A stretch of DNA of 64,000 nucleotides from Pseudomonas plecoglossicida NBRC 103162 = DSM 15088 (GTDB lineage Bacteria; Pseudomonadota; Gammaproteobacteria; Pseudomonadales; Pseudomonadaceae): positions 62,001 to 126,000 of the forward strand of contig NZ_BBIV01000013.1 in the NCBI RefSeq assembly GCF_000730665.1, in the 5' to 3' direction. Below the pieces are notes generated by a model that was not told the DNA's origin, searched no databases, and saw only the letters and a list, made by a program, of their open reading frames with translations. The translations under genes and the position numbers were made by a program. Positions 1-7,991 of the stretch are shown piece by piece; within the stretch, counting starts at the first letter, position 1, and each line of letters opens with the position of its first letter.

Positions 1-606
1 CTCGGCCCTAAAACCACGTTGGTAATCAACCCAGGCACCCGGTCCATCGAGTTGGGTCACACCCGCCTGATCGCGGCCGAGGAGGAAATCGCGGTGGCCA
101 AGCGAGAGGAGAACGTTGCCCTGATGGAGACTTCGGTGACGCGCTCCATGACTGCCGCCACGCTCAAGATCAGCGGTGCGGCCTTGGTCAACATCAGCTG
201 CGGTTCACATGAAATCACGTTGACGCCAGCAGGCATCGTGATCGGCTCCTCCTCTGTCCTGACGTTGAAGTCCGACGTGCGTGTCACGGGCAAATTGACG
301 GTGGACGGTGACGTCTTCTGCGCCGCCAATTGTGCTGTGGCCAAAAAGCTCAAAGCCGGGGACTCGGTGGGCTCACCGAAAGTGAACGCAGGCACGCTGA
401 ACGCCGGCAAGACCAACTTGGCCCAACCCATGGCGCCAGAGTTGATGGTCGGCGAGGAGGTGGTGAAGGCGTCGATGGTAACCAAGGGCACGGTGCAGAC
501 GGCCGCGGGTATTGCCAGTGGTGTTGTGCATGCGGCGGGCGTAGTCGCCGGCGAGGTTGCTCAGGCACCGCGCATGGCCGCCGTGCTGCTCAATCCGCTG
601 TTATGA
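1..606 (+). CDS. C-terminal fragment of a probable VgrG-type T6SS spike protein (5' end outside window)
   Basis: The reading frame is open from base 1 (codons begin at position 1) and ends in TGA just before the DUF2169 gene. No convincing ribosome site precedes the internal TTG at 19, so this is most likely the 3' end of a longer gene. What remains is rich in Val, Ile, Thr and Gly in short alternating strands (for example IELGHTRLI, HEITLTPAGIVIG and LKSDVRVTGKLTVDGD), as in the beta-helical tail of VgrG (DUF2345-like) spikes. A low-complexity Ala/Val-rich end follows. Position at the head of DUF2169, DUF3540 and PAAR-like genes fits a VgrG that is loaded by these accessory proteins. The identification rests on pattern and context because the gp27/gp5 core is not visible. 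Confidence 0.5.
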   Translation, partial: LGPKTTLVINPGTRSIELGHTRLIAAEEEIAVAKREENVALMETSVTRSMTAATLKISGAALVNISCGSHEITLTPAGIVIGSSSVLTLKSDVRVTGKLTVDGDVFCAANCAVAKKLKAGDSVGSPKVNAGTLNAGKTNLAQPMAPELMVGEEVVKASMVTKGTVQTAAGIASGVVHAAGVVAGEVAQAPRMAAVLLNPLL

Positions 607-636
607 CGAAACACGCACAGGGCAGGGGCCAAGTGA

Positions 637-3258
637 ATGCAACATAAAATTGATGGTAAAGGTCTGCTGCTGACCGCTCGCTATCGGTCACCTGAATCAG
701 AATGCCTGGTGGTCACTGTTGGCTTGCTGGTGGACAGCGACACTGGTGAGGTGTTTGCCACCGAAGACGCTTGGGTGTGGGTAACGCAGCGTTTTGCAGG
801 CCAGGCGTTTGATCGCGGCCTGAAGAAACGCACGGGGACCTTTGCCGTTCACGGCCAGGCGTATGCGCTGAACGATGCCCAGGGTGCGGGTATGGAAGTC
901 CGGGTCCAGGTAGGGGCCAGGCACAAGTGCTTGCATGCGTTCCCTCCGCGTTCGTGGAACAAGCATCTTTTAGGTTGGCGCGCTGTGGCGAAGGGAAGGC
1001 TCGAGTCGCTGCCTCTGACCCTGGAGAATACCTTCGGGGGCGAGATGTATGCCGACAACCCCATCGGTCAGGGGTATCAGCTCGATCCCAAGGCATTCGA
1101 GGGCAGCGTCGTGGCGCCTATCGAGGCCGCGGGGTGCCCGGCACTGCATCCTGCCGACCAGCCCGCGCCCGCCACTTTCCTGCCATTGCCACCTTACAGT
1201 GCCGCGCGCGCCGGTTTTCTGGGAACGCTGGATGCGCAATGGACCGCCCACCGTGCGCCTTGGCCGCCGCTGGATGTAGACCCACGCTGGTTCGATGAGG
1301 TGGCCCAGGACCAATGCCATGACCAGTACTGGCGTGGCGATGAGGCGTGGTCCGTGACGGGTATGCATCCGCATCTGCCGCGCCTTGAGGGGTGCCTGCC
1401 GGGCCATCGGCCGCGGTTGTTCGTCGAGTTCCAGGAGCGCCCGGATTCGGTTGAAGAAGCGCATCTGGATTTGGACACCATTTGGCTGTTCCCCGATGCC
1501 CAGCGGCTGCTGTTGCTCTATCGAGTACAAATACCGGTTCGGGATCCGGACGCGACCGATATCACTGCTCTGGGGCTGGTTTGCGAGTTGGCCGACGATC
1601 CAGTCGTCTCGGGTCAGGCATGGGTCCGACATCTGTGGGTCAGTCCCGGTGCGGACGAGGTGCAGATCGACGAGCAGATCGACCCAGAGGCCATGCCAGC
1701 GTGTGATGTACCCGCACTGGCCAGCGTGGCGCAGGCAGCGGCCGACCGTGTTTATGACGAAGTGGCCAACGGTTTTACGCAAGCTGTGGATGCCGTGAAG
1801 GCACTGACCGCGAAGCTAGGTGTGGCCTTTGATCCTGCGTCGTTCAAACCACCGTCGCGCCCCGATATTGCGGGTATGGTGGCGCAAATCAAAGACACCT
1901 CGAGCACACCTTTCGATGCGGTTTCTCATGAGGCGAGCATTCGCACGGCCGTGGCCCAGGCGCAGATCCAGGCGAACGAGCAGGCAGCGCGCCTGGTTGG
2001 CGCTGCTGGCCTGGAAGCTCAGTTGCAGCAGGTACAGGCCATGGCTGTGGATGGGGTGCCATTGGCTGCTATGGACCTAGACGACGTCACGCAGCATCTC
2101 CCCGCGGAGCAGGCAGCATTGCGCGCCAGTCTGGCGGCCGGTTTGCTTCGCGCCAATGAACTGGAGGCAGAGATCCGCTCCAAGGTTGATGCGGCACGAG
2201 AGGAACTGGCGGCCATTACCCCCGCTGCGACGACCGCGCCGCAAGGTGAAGTGCAGGTGCCTGCCGACTGGACTCGTGAGCGGGTCCAGGCGGTTTACCA
2301 GGCGGGTAACTCATTGGCGGGGCAGCGATTTGTAAACCTTGACTTGTCTGCACTCGACTTGAGCAATGCTGATTTGCGCACTAGCCAGTTCGAGGGCTGT
2401 CAGTTGCAGGGTTGCACCCTGACTGCGGCAGATTTGCGCGAGTGTGTGTTTATCGATTGCGCCATGAATGAGGTGCGCCTGCAGCGGGCGTGCCTTGATG
2501 GCGCGTTTTTCCAGCGCTGTGATCTGGAGAGGGGGCTGTTCGACGGCGCGTCGATCAACGTTGGGTATGCCGAGGACTCAAGTTTCGCCGAGGCAAGCCT
2601 GGCCAAAGTACAGCTTACCGACGGGCAATTTTCCGGTTGTGTATTTCGCATGGCGAACTTCACCGAGGCGCAGTTGCATGGCGTACGCTTGCTGAGCTGC
2701 GTGCTTGATGCTGTCTGCGCACAGCAGGCAAGCCTGGTCGGCAGCCAGTGGCAGAGCTGTACTGCTCACGCCTTGAATATCGATGGTGCAAATCTGCAAA
2801 GCACGTTGTGGTCTGCGCTCAGTGGGCAAAGGATCAGTGCTCGCGGTGCCAATTTGAATGACCTGCGCGTCGATCAGATGAGCCGGCTGTCCGCTGCCTG
2901 CTTCGATCAGGCCAACCTGTCCAATGCAAGTCTTGATGGCGCGAGTCTAACAGGGGCGAGTTTGCGCGGTGCTTGTCTTGACCGTGCGTTGTTCAGCCTT
3001 TGCGACCTGAGTGCAAGCAATGGCAATCGCTTGAGCGCCCGCGGTGCGGATTTCACCGGGAGTGATCTCACGCGTGCCTGTTGGCTCGGTGCAAATCTCA
3101 TGGAGGCCAGCTTGCGCAAGGTAACGCTTGATGGCGTGGACCTCAGCGGTAGCAACTTGCATGCGGCGTTTACCGATGCCGTGCGTGGTACGCAGGTTCG
3201 ACTTGATCATGCATTGCTGACGCGCTGCCGGATACGGGAGGATCTTGCCCGTGCCTGA
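637..3258 (+). CDS. DUF2169 - pentapeptide repeat fusion protein (T6SS accessory)
   Basis: This 873-residue protein begins at ATG 637, about 30 bp after the preceding gene. Residues ~1-350 look like DUF2169, with FGGEMYADNPIGQGY, then GTLDAQW, WPPLDVDPRWFDE, a YWRGDE motif and HPHLPRLEGCLPG. That domain recurs beside PAAR-like and VgrG genes and is thought to act as an effector or spike-loading adaptor. A helical stretch (~350-540, Ala/Gln/Glu-rich) links it to pentapeptide repeats from ~565 to the end (LDLSALDLSNADLR, then ANLSNASLDGASLTG), which should form a right-handed quadrilateral beta-helix. The fusion of adaptor and beta-helix in one chain suggests a scaffold that binds spike or cargo. 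No catalytic motif is seen. It overlaps the next gene by 8 bp, which indicates translational coupling. Confidence 0.8.
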   Translation: MQHKIDGKGLLLTARYRSPESECLVVTVGLLVDSDTGEVFATEDAWVWVTQRFAGQAFDRGLKKRTGTFAVHGQAYALNDAQGAGMEVRVQVGARHKCLHAFPPRSWNKHLLGWRAVAKGRLESLPLTLENTFGGEMYADNPIGQGYQLDPKAFEGSVVAPIEAAGCPALHPADQPAPATFLPLPPYSAARAGFLGTLDAQWTAHRAPWPPLDVDPRWFDEVAQDQCHDQYWRGDEAWSVTGMHPHLPRLEGCLPGHRPRLFVEFQERPDSVEEAHLDLDTIWLFPDAQRLLLLYRVQIPVRDPDATDITALGLVCELADDPVVSGQAWVRHLWVSPGADEVQIDEQIDPEAMPACDVPALASVAQAAADRVYDEVANGFTQAVDAVKALTAKLGVAFDPASFKPPSRPDIAGMVAQIKDTSSTPFDAVSHEASIRTAVAQAQIQANEQAARLVGAAGLEAQLQQVQAMAVDGVPLAAMDLDDVTQHLPAEQAALRASLAAGLLRANELEAEIRSKVDAAREELAAITPAATTAPQGEVQVPADWTRERVQAVYQAGNSLAGQRFVNLDLSALDLSNADLRTSQFEGCQLQGCTLTAADLRECVFIDCAMNEVRLQRACLDGAFFQRCDLERGLFDGASINVGYAEDSSFAEASLAKVQLTDGQFSGCVFRMANFTEAQLHGVRLLSCVLDAVCAQQASLVGSQWQSCTAHALNIDGANLQSTLWSALSGQRISARGANLNDLRVDQMSRLSAACFDQANLSNASLDGASLTGASLRGACLDRALFSLCDLSASNGNRLSARGADFTGSDLTRACWLGANLMEASLRKVTLDGVDLSGSNLHAAFTDAVRGTQVRLDHALLTRCRIREDLARA

Positions 3259-4195
3259 TACCGCCAAGGCTGCGCAACTCAGAGAATTGTTATCCCAACC
3301 GCTTGTATGCGACCTGGATCTGAGCGGTGCGGATTTAACCGACATCGTGCTGGACAACGTGCGTCTGGAGCGGGTGAGCCTTCGCGGGGCCAACCTGGAG
3401 GGCGCTCGGTTCGAGCATTGCACATGGATTTCCTGTGATCTTTCTCAAGCGAATTTCAGCAACTGCACAGCGCTGAACTGGTACCTGAGCGATTGCAAAC
3501 TTGACCAAGCCGACTTTGCTGGCGCAAGCCTTGATCACGGGCGGTGGTTGCGCTGCGTCGGAGACTCGACACGTTTGGTAGGCGCGCGCCTGGAAGGCTT
3601 GGAAGTCATTGAAGGCCAGTTCTCCTGCCTTGATCTGCAGCGCTCGACAATGACTCGCTGTCAATGGGGGGGCTGCGTGCTGGCTGCGCTCCTGGGCGTT
3701 GACGCGACCTATATACAAGCGCGTTTCAATGCTTGCCGTCTTGAAAACGCAAAATTTACGGCTTCTATGCTGCAGAACTGCGCGCTTGAGGAATGTACCT
3801 TCAACGGTGTTGATTTTTCACAGGCCGTCGCGACGATGACGTCCCTTTATCTCAGCCAGGGAGAAGGCCTGAACTTCAATCTGGCTCGGTTTACGCAGTG
3901 TCTGTTCACCCGGGCGCAAATGCCATTTGCAAATTTTACCCAGGCCCACCTGGAAGGCAGCAACTTTGCAGGGGCGAACCTTGCCTCCAGTTCGTTTGAC
4001 GAGGCTTTTTTGCGATACGCCAGTTTTGATGGTGCGCAGCTTTGTCACGCCTCGTTTATGGCTGCGGACTTGGCGGGTGCCGACTTCAATGGCGCTGAGC
4101 TGAGCGATTGTTCCTGGCACCACAGCAACTGTGAGGCGGTATGCCCTGCTGACCGAGAGCGTCAGGCGGCGTTGAGCTGGGTCCCGACTTTGTAA
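3251..4195 (+). CDS. pentapeptide repeat protein (T6SS accessory)
   Basis: A 314-residue protein built almost wholly of A(N/D)LXX-type pentapeptides (LSGADLTDIVLDNV, LRGANLEGARFE and FAGANLASSSFDEA), so a single beta-helix rod is expected. I prefer GTG 3251 as start because GGGAGG at 3236-3241 lies 9 nt upstream; TTG 3245 is only 3 nt from it. The start lies inside the end of the previous gene in another frame. Unlike gyrase-protecting pentapeptide proteins it sits inside a T6SS operon directly after a DUF2169-pentapeptide fusion, so a structural, adaptor or effector-binding role is more likely than drug resistance. It is rich in Cys, which is unusual for an exported protein and suggests the cytoplasm. 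Confidence 0.78.
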   Translation: MPDTAKAAQLRELLSQPLVCDLDLSGADLTDIVLDNVRLERVSLRGANLEGARFEHCTWISCDLSQANFSNCTALNWYLSDCKLDQADFAGASLDHGRWLRCVGDSTRLVGARLEGLEVIEGQFSCLDLQRSTMTRCQWGGCVLAALLGVDATYIQARFNACRLENAKFTASMLQNCALEECTFNGVDFSQAVATMTSLYLSQGEGLNFNLARFTQCLFTRAQMPFANFTQAHLEGSNFAGANLASSSFDEAFLRYASFDGAQLCHASFMAADLAGADFNGAELSDCSWHHSNCEAVCPADRERQAALSWVPTL

Positions 4196-4207
4196 GGAGT
4201 TAAATGT

Positions 4208-4855
4208 ATGAATGATGCTCAGCCCGTTCGCAATGGCCCGGTTAGGCTGTGCCATGCGCGGATCAACGCCTTCGACGGGCACCGTTTCGGCATGGTCAGC
4301 GGCGAAGGGCATCGCTACTGGTTGAAGCCCGCAGTCGGTTGCCTGCTGCAACCTGCTGTTGGTGATTGTGTTCTGGTTTCGCTGGCAGGTGACGAAGGCT
4401 TCATTCTTAGTGTTCTGGAACGCGGCCAGGCACAGGTTGGGGAGCTGCGTATCGCGGGAGATCTGCGCGTGAGCCTGCCCAGCGGTGCATTGAGCATCGA
4501 GGCCCGTGATGGACTCGCGCTCAACGCCGGCCCGACACTGGCCGTGCAAGCGCATGCTGTGACATCGCTGGTCGATCAGGCCCAGGTCGTCTGCGGGAAC
4601 TTGCGCATCAGTGGTGAACGCGCTGATAGCTGCTGGCTTGAACGTCACGACAATTCCCTGCATCAGCACCAGCAGGTTATTCGTCATCGTGCCGAGTACG
4701 GTGATAGCCGACGACATGTCCAAGGCCACGAAGAGTTGAGCGCAGGGTCTGTGCGCCAGCGCGTGAGCAAAGACTTCAGCCTGCGTGGCGAGACAGTGGA
4801 TCTGCTTTCGCAGGTGAGCGTCACACTGCGCGGTCCACGTATCAACCTGGGGTAG
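4208..4855 (+). CDS. DUF3540 family protein (T6SS-associated)
   Basis: A 215-residue protein starting at ATG 4208, with AAGGAG at 4194-4199. Its architecture fits DUF3540. The N-terminal half has short beta strands (YWLKPAVGCLLQPAVGDCVLV, an OB-like segment found in VgrG/gp5-like proteins). Then comes an acidic beta section (GDLRVSLPSGALSIEA) and a C-terminal strand-rich end finishing INLG. DUF3540 genes travel with DUF2169, DUF4150 and VgrG genes, and the protein probably takes part in assembling the spike tip. The family has no established biochemical activity. The stop codon is followed at once by the PAAR-like gene. Confidence 0.72.
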   Translation: MNDAQPVRNGPVRLCHARINAFDGHRFGMVSGEGHRYWLKPAVGCLLQPAVGDCVLVSLAGDEGFILSVLERGQAQVGELRIAGDLRVSLPSGALSIEARDGLALNAGPTLAVQAHAVTSLVDQAQVVCGNLRISGERADSCWLERHDNSLHQHQQVIRHRAEYGDSRRHVQGHEELSAGSVRQRVSKDFSLRGETVDLLSQVSVTLRGPRINLG

Positions 4856-4864
4856 GTGTTCGCG

Positions 4865-5272
4865 ATGTTCATGCTCAATAGCGGAGGGGCCAAGGCAAAT
4901 TCCACCGCCCCGGATGTCTGCCAGACGCCGAACCCTGCAGGGCAGATACCGGTGCCCTATCCCAATCTCGCCGACACCAGCATGGCAGATCCGGGAGGCC
5001 TGGTGCGGGATGTCTTGGTTGCAGGCATGCCAGCGATGAACCAGATGAGCAAGGTGACGACCACCAACGGTGATCAGGCCGGTGTCGGGGGAGGGGTCGT
5101 GAGCGCCAAGATCATGGGGGAGATGACCTTCGTCAACGGCAGCCTGCAGGTCAAGGTTGGCGGAAAGCCCGCCGTTCGAGTGACCTGCCAGACCACCCAC
5201 AACGGCTCTCCGCCCAATACGATGGGACTGGTCAGTGCGCCAAGCCAGACGCAAGTCATGGTGCTTGGATGA
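4865..5272 (+). CDS. PAAR-like DUF4150 protein (T6SS spike tip)
   Basis: A 135-residue protein. ATG 4865 gives the usual DUF4150 beginning MFMLN; GTG 4856 is a possible alternative 3 codons upstream. Family signatures are the early VCQTPNP...PVPYPN segment, the central MNQMSKVTTTNGDQAG and the Gly-rich GGVVSAKIMGEMTF, followed by VNGSLQVKVGGKPAVR. DUF4150 proteins are PAAR-like cones that cap the VgrG trimer and can carry effectors. This one has no C-terminal extension, so it is a bare tip protein and any effector must be encoded separately. It overlaps tssJ by 4 bp (ATGA at 5269). Confidence 0.82.
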   Translation: MFMLNSGGAKANSTAPDVCQTPNPAGQIPVPYPNLADTSMADPGGLVRDVLVAGMPAMNQMSKVTTTNGDQAGVGGGVVSAKIMGEMTFVNGSLQVKVGGKPAVRVTCQTTHNGSPPNTMGLVSAPSQTQVMVLG

Positions 5273-5886
5273 CCCATAGCATCTATGGGGCAGTCATGGC
5301 GGTGCTGCTCCTGACAGGTTGTTCGAGCAAGGGGCTTACGCCTGAACAGCAAGCGCTCAACGACCTCAAATGGAGTTACGCCGAAGGTGCCATTGAACTG
5401 GACTTTACCGTTGTTCCTGATCTCAACCAGTACGATGGGCAAGCCCATAGCCTGCTGGTAGTCGTGGCTCAGCTCGAGCAAAACAATGTGTTTGCCAATA
5501 GTGTTGGAAGTTCACAGCAACTGAGCAACTTGTTGCTTTCAGAAAGTGCTCCCGAGGGGATGGTGGGCCTGACGCGAGTGTTCCTTCAACCAGGTGAGAA
5601 TCAGCGGATCACTTTGCCGCGCCTGGAGGGCACACGGATGGTCGGCATCGCCGCCGGCTACGCGCATCTTGACCCCGCGCGCAGTGCGAAGCTGTACCAG
5701 ATTGGTGTCGATGTCACCTCAAGTGGTTTTTTCAGTAGAACCTGGCAGGCCAGCCCACAACCCATTGCGATCGATCTGTGGGTGGGGGCTGATGGCTTGC
5801 TGCGAGGTTCGCAAAGTGGCCTGTCAGCACCGACGCCCATTCAGCCCAGGGAAGGCGAAGTTCGCCTGTCCGGCGAGGGGCAGTAA
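5269..5886 (+). CDS. tssJ: TssJ, T6SS outer-membrane lipoprotein
   Basis: A 205-residue lipoprotein precursor. A short signal sequence ends in the lipobox LLTGC with the acylated Cys at residue 18, and Ser-Ser follows, favouring outer-membrane retention. The rest is a beta-sandwich-like sequence with the family pattern of a loop (TPEQQALNDLKW), FTVVPDLNQYDGQAHSL and a central VGLTRVFLQPGENQRI. TssJ anchors the TssLM membrane complex by binding the periplasmic end of TssM. It is translationally coupled to the PAAR-like gene by ATGA and is followed by tssK. The order J-K-L-M is typical of T6SS clusters. Confidence 0.85.
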   Translation: MTHSIYGAVMAVLLLTGCSSKGLTPEQQALNDLKWSYAEGAIELDFTVVPDLNQYDGQAHSLLVVVAQLEQNNVFANSVGSSQQLSNLLLSESAPEGMVGLTRVFLQPGENQRITLPRLEGTRMVGIAAGYAHLDPARSAKLYQIGVDVTSSGFFSRTWQASPQPIAIDLWVGADGLLRGSQSGLSAPTPIQPREGEVRLSGEGQ

Positions 5887-5940
5887 TCATCCGCGCCTCT
5901 TGTGAGCAATTTTCTGCTGCTTCGGCAATACCGGAAACTT

Positions 5941-7326
5941 ATGAATACTAATCAAATGTTGTATTGGCATCAGGGCCTGTTTCTGCAGCCCCAGCATTTC
6001 CAACAAAACGATGCAGTGCTTGAACATCGCCTGAGTCGTACTGTCGAGTTGCTACATCCCTATCCATGGGGGGTGATTTCGCTGGCAATCAACGAAAGCG
6101 CGCTCGGTGCTCGACAATGTCAACTCGATCAACTTTCGGTGCGCTTCGCCGAGGGGACGTTGGTGGAGTATCCCGGTAATTCGATGTTGCAGGCACGCAG
6201 TCTGGACCTTGGGGAATTCGTTGGCGGCGGACGCACGCTTTATGTGGGGCTGCGGCGGTTATCCCCGGATGGGAAAAACGCCCAGGTGTTTGAAACGTTG
6301 AGTGATGGTGCGCAGGCTGAAGCTCGGTTTGTCGTTGCTGCGGAACCTGAAGTGGTGAGCGATCAGTTCAGCGTGGCATCGCCGGCGCATGTACGCGCCA
6401 TGTCCTACGTGCTGCGCTTGTTCTGGGAGGAAGAGCTGGAGCACTTGGGGGCGTATGAGTTGTTGCCGATTCTCCGGTTGGAGCTGGAGGGGGATCGTCT
6501 TCGTCCTGCCGCATGGTACGTGCCGCCATGCCTCAATTTGGCTGGCGCACCCATCCTCGAGCAAAGGCTACGTGATCTACGCAACGAGCTGCTGGGGCGC
6601 GCGCGCCAGCTTTCGGTGTTCAAGCTAGCTCCAGGCGGCAGCTACGGGGAGGTCAATGGCACACAGCTCAATCGCCTGCTAGCCCTCAATGTCCTTAATC
6701 GCTATGGCCCCTTGCTGACACATTTTCTCAACGCCCCGCAGGTTTCTCTTTTGCAGATCTATTCCTCTCTACACCAATTGGTGAGTGAGTTGAGCCAATT
6801 TTCCGATCGCTGCGACTCGTCCGGTGAAGCGCCGGACGGGCGTTCTTTGATTCGTGGCTATAACCACAGTGACGCGGGCCTGATCATCATCGAACTGATC
6901 GCGTTGATCGGCCAAATGTTGAGCGACATCAACGTCGGCTCTGAAATGGTGGTGCGCCTGCACCTGCAGGGGGGCTACCAGCAGGCTGACCTGCCAGACG
7001 CATTTTTTGGTGCGCGGCATCGTTACTTCCTGGTGGCTCACAGCCAGCGCGGTGGTGCCTGGCTCGCAGAAACCTTGCCTTGTAATGGCAAGCTCGGCAC
7101 GCCGGGCTCCCTGGGTGCGATGGTCGCCCGTGCCTTACCCGGGGTGGAGTTGATCCACCTGCAGACACCGCCGCAACGTTTGCCGAGGGCGTCGGACGCG
7201 GAATATTTCCGTCTTGAAACGGTTAGTGAGGCTTGGGATCACGTGCAGCGCGAGCGCCAGGTGGCCCTGTTCCTGCCAGATGAACCCGATGATCTTAGAG
7301 TTGAGCTGATGGTTGTCTGCGCATGA
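5941..7326 (+). CDS. tssK: TssK, T6SS baseplate-membrane complex connector
   Basis: A 461-residue protein. I chose ATG 5941 because it gives the canonical TssK opening, with MLYWHQGLFLQPQHFQQ lying within the first 25 residues. The GTG at 5902 would add an atypical 13-residue leader without a ribosome site. Further family features are the conserved PYPWGV after residue 35, the central shoulder domain and a C-terminal head ending near DLRVELMVVC. TssK trimers connect the TssEFG wedges of the baseplate to TssL and TssM at the inner membrane. The gene overlaps tssL by 4 bp. Confidence 0.92.
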   Translation: MNTNQMLYWHQGLFLQPQHFQQNDAVLEHRLSRTVELLHPYPWGVISLAINESALGARQCQLDQLSVRFAEGTLVEYPGNSMLQARSLDLGEFVGGGRTLYVGLRRLSPDGKNAQVFETLSDGAQAEARFVVAAEPEVVSDQFSVASPAHVRAMSYVLRLFWEEELEHLGAYELLPILRLELEGDRLRPAAWYVPPCLNLAGAPILEQRLRDLRNELLGRARQLSVFKLAPGGSYGEVNGTQLNRLLALNVLNRYGPLLTHFLNAPQVSLLQIYSSLHQLVSELSQFSDRCDSSGEAPDGRSLIRGYNHSDAGLIIIELIALIGQMLSDINVGSEMVVRLHLQGGYQQADLPDAFFGARHRYFLVAHSQRGGAWLAETLPCNGKLGTPGSLGAMVARALPGVELIHLQTPPQRLPRASDAEYFRLETVSEAWDHVQRERQVALFLPDEPDDLRVELMVVCA

Positions 7327-7991
7327 TGGTTCACCGTTTTGCTGCCTGCTGGCTGCCCGTTTTCTCTGCTACCAAGCGCGGCTTGGCTGACCCTGTACAA
7401 ACGTTCGAGACGTTGACCCCGCTGTTGGTGTCATCGCTCGACAGTGCGGCGGCGACCGCTCGCGAACAACGTTTTCCAGATGCGCAGATTAACGAGGCCA
7501 TGTTTGCTCTCGTTGCCTGGATGGACGAAGCCGCGTTGACAACCTCTTGGTGTGGCGCTGCGTCATGGCGGCAGGCACCTTTACAACAGCGTTATTTTTC
7601 GACGGGGCGGGCAGGTGTCGAATTCTTTCAGCGGTTGGAGGCATTGCCAGCAGACAGCCAGGGTGTGAGAGAGGTCTTTGGCTTGGCATTGTTGAGCGGT
7701 TTTCAAGGTGCATTCGCTACTCGCCCGAGCGTTGAGCTGGTGCGTTATCGCCGCGCGTGCCTGAGGCAGATATTGGCGGAAAACAAGGTGCCCCTGACAG
7801 ATGGCTCCAGCCCCTTGTTTGCGCACGCTCAATACCTGCTTCCGCAGCGCTCGCGCCTTAACCGTCGCGGCCTTTCCGATCTGGCTCTAACCCTGCTCAC
7901 GGTGGTTCCGTTGCTCCTGCTCTGCGGGTTGTATGAATATTTTGATTTGCTGTTAGGGCAAAAATTTCTTCTGCTGGTGAGGGGGTTTTAA
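7323..7991 (+). CDS. tssL: TssL (DotU/IcmH family) inner-membrane protein
   Basis: A 222-residue protein. A helical cytoplasmic domain carries the family segment NEAMFALVAWMDEAALT (about residues 58-74) and the ...VFGLALLSGFQGAF... core. A single C-terminal transmembrane helix follows (LALTLLTVVPLLLLCGLY, ~residues 187-205). This is the short DotU form without a peptidoglycan-binding OmpA domain, so cell-wall anchoring must come from another protein. TssL docks TssK and pairs with TssM. Its stop is directly abutted by the tssM start, so the three genes K-L-M are coupled. Confidence 0.88.
   Translation: MMVHRFAACWLPVFSATKRGLADPVQTFETLTPLLVSSLDSAAATAREQRFPDAQINEAMFALVAWMDEAALTTSWCGAASWRQAPLQQRYFSTGRAGVEFFQRLEALPADSQGVREVFGLALLSGFQGAFATRPSVELVRYRRACLRQILAENKVPLTDGSSPLFAHAQYLLPQRSRLNRRGLSDLALTLLTVVPLLLLCGLYEYFDLLLGQKFLLLVRGF

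Noticed and set aside
4208..4855. Possible frameshift in the DUF3540 gene
   Set aside because: The middle section is atypical, but the frame continues to the expected C-terminal INLG end with good spacing to neighbours.
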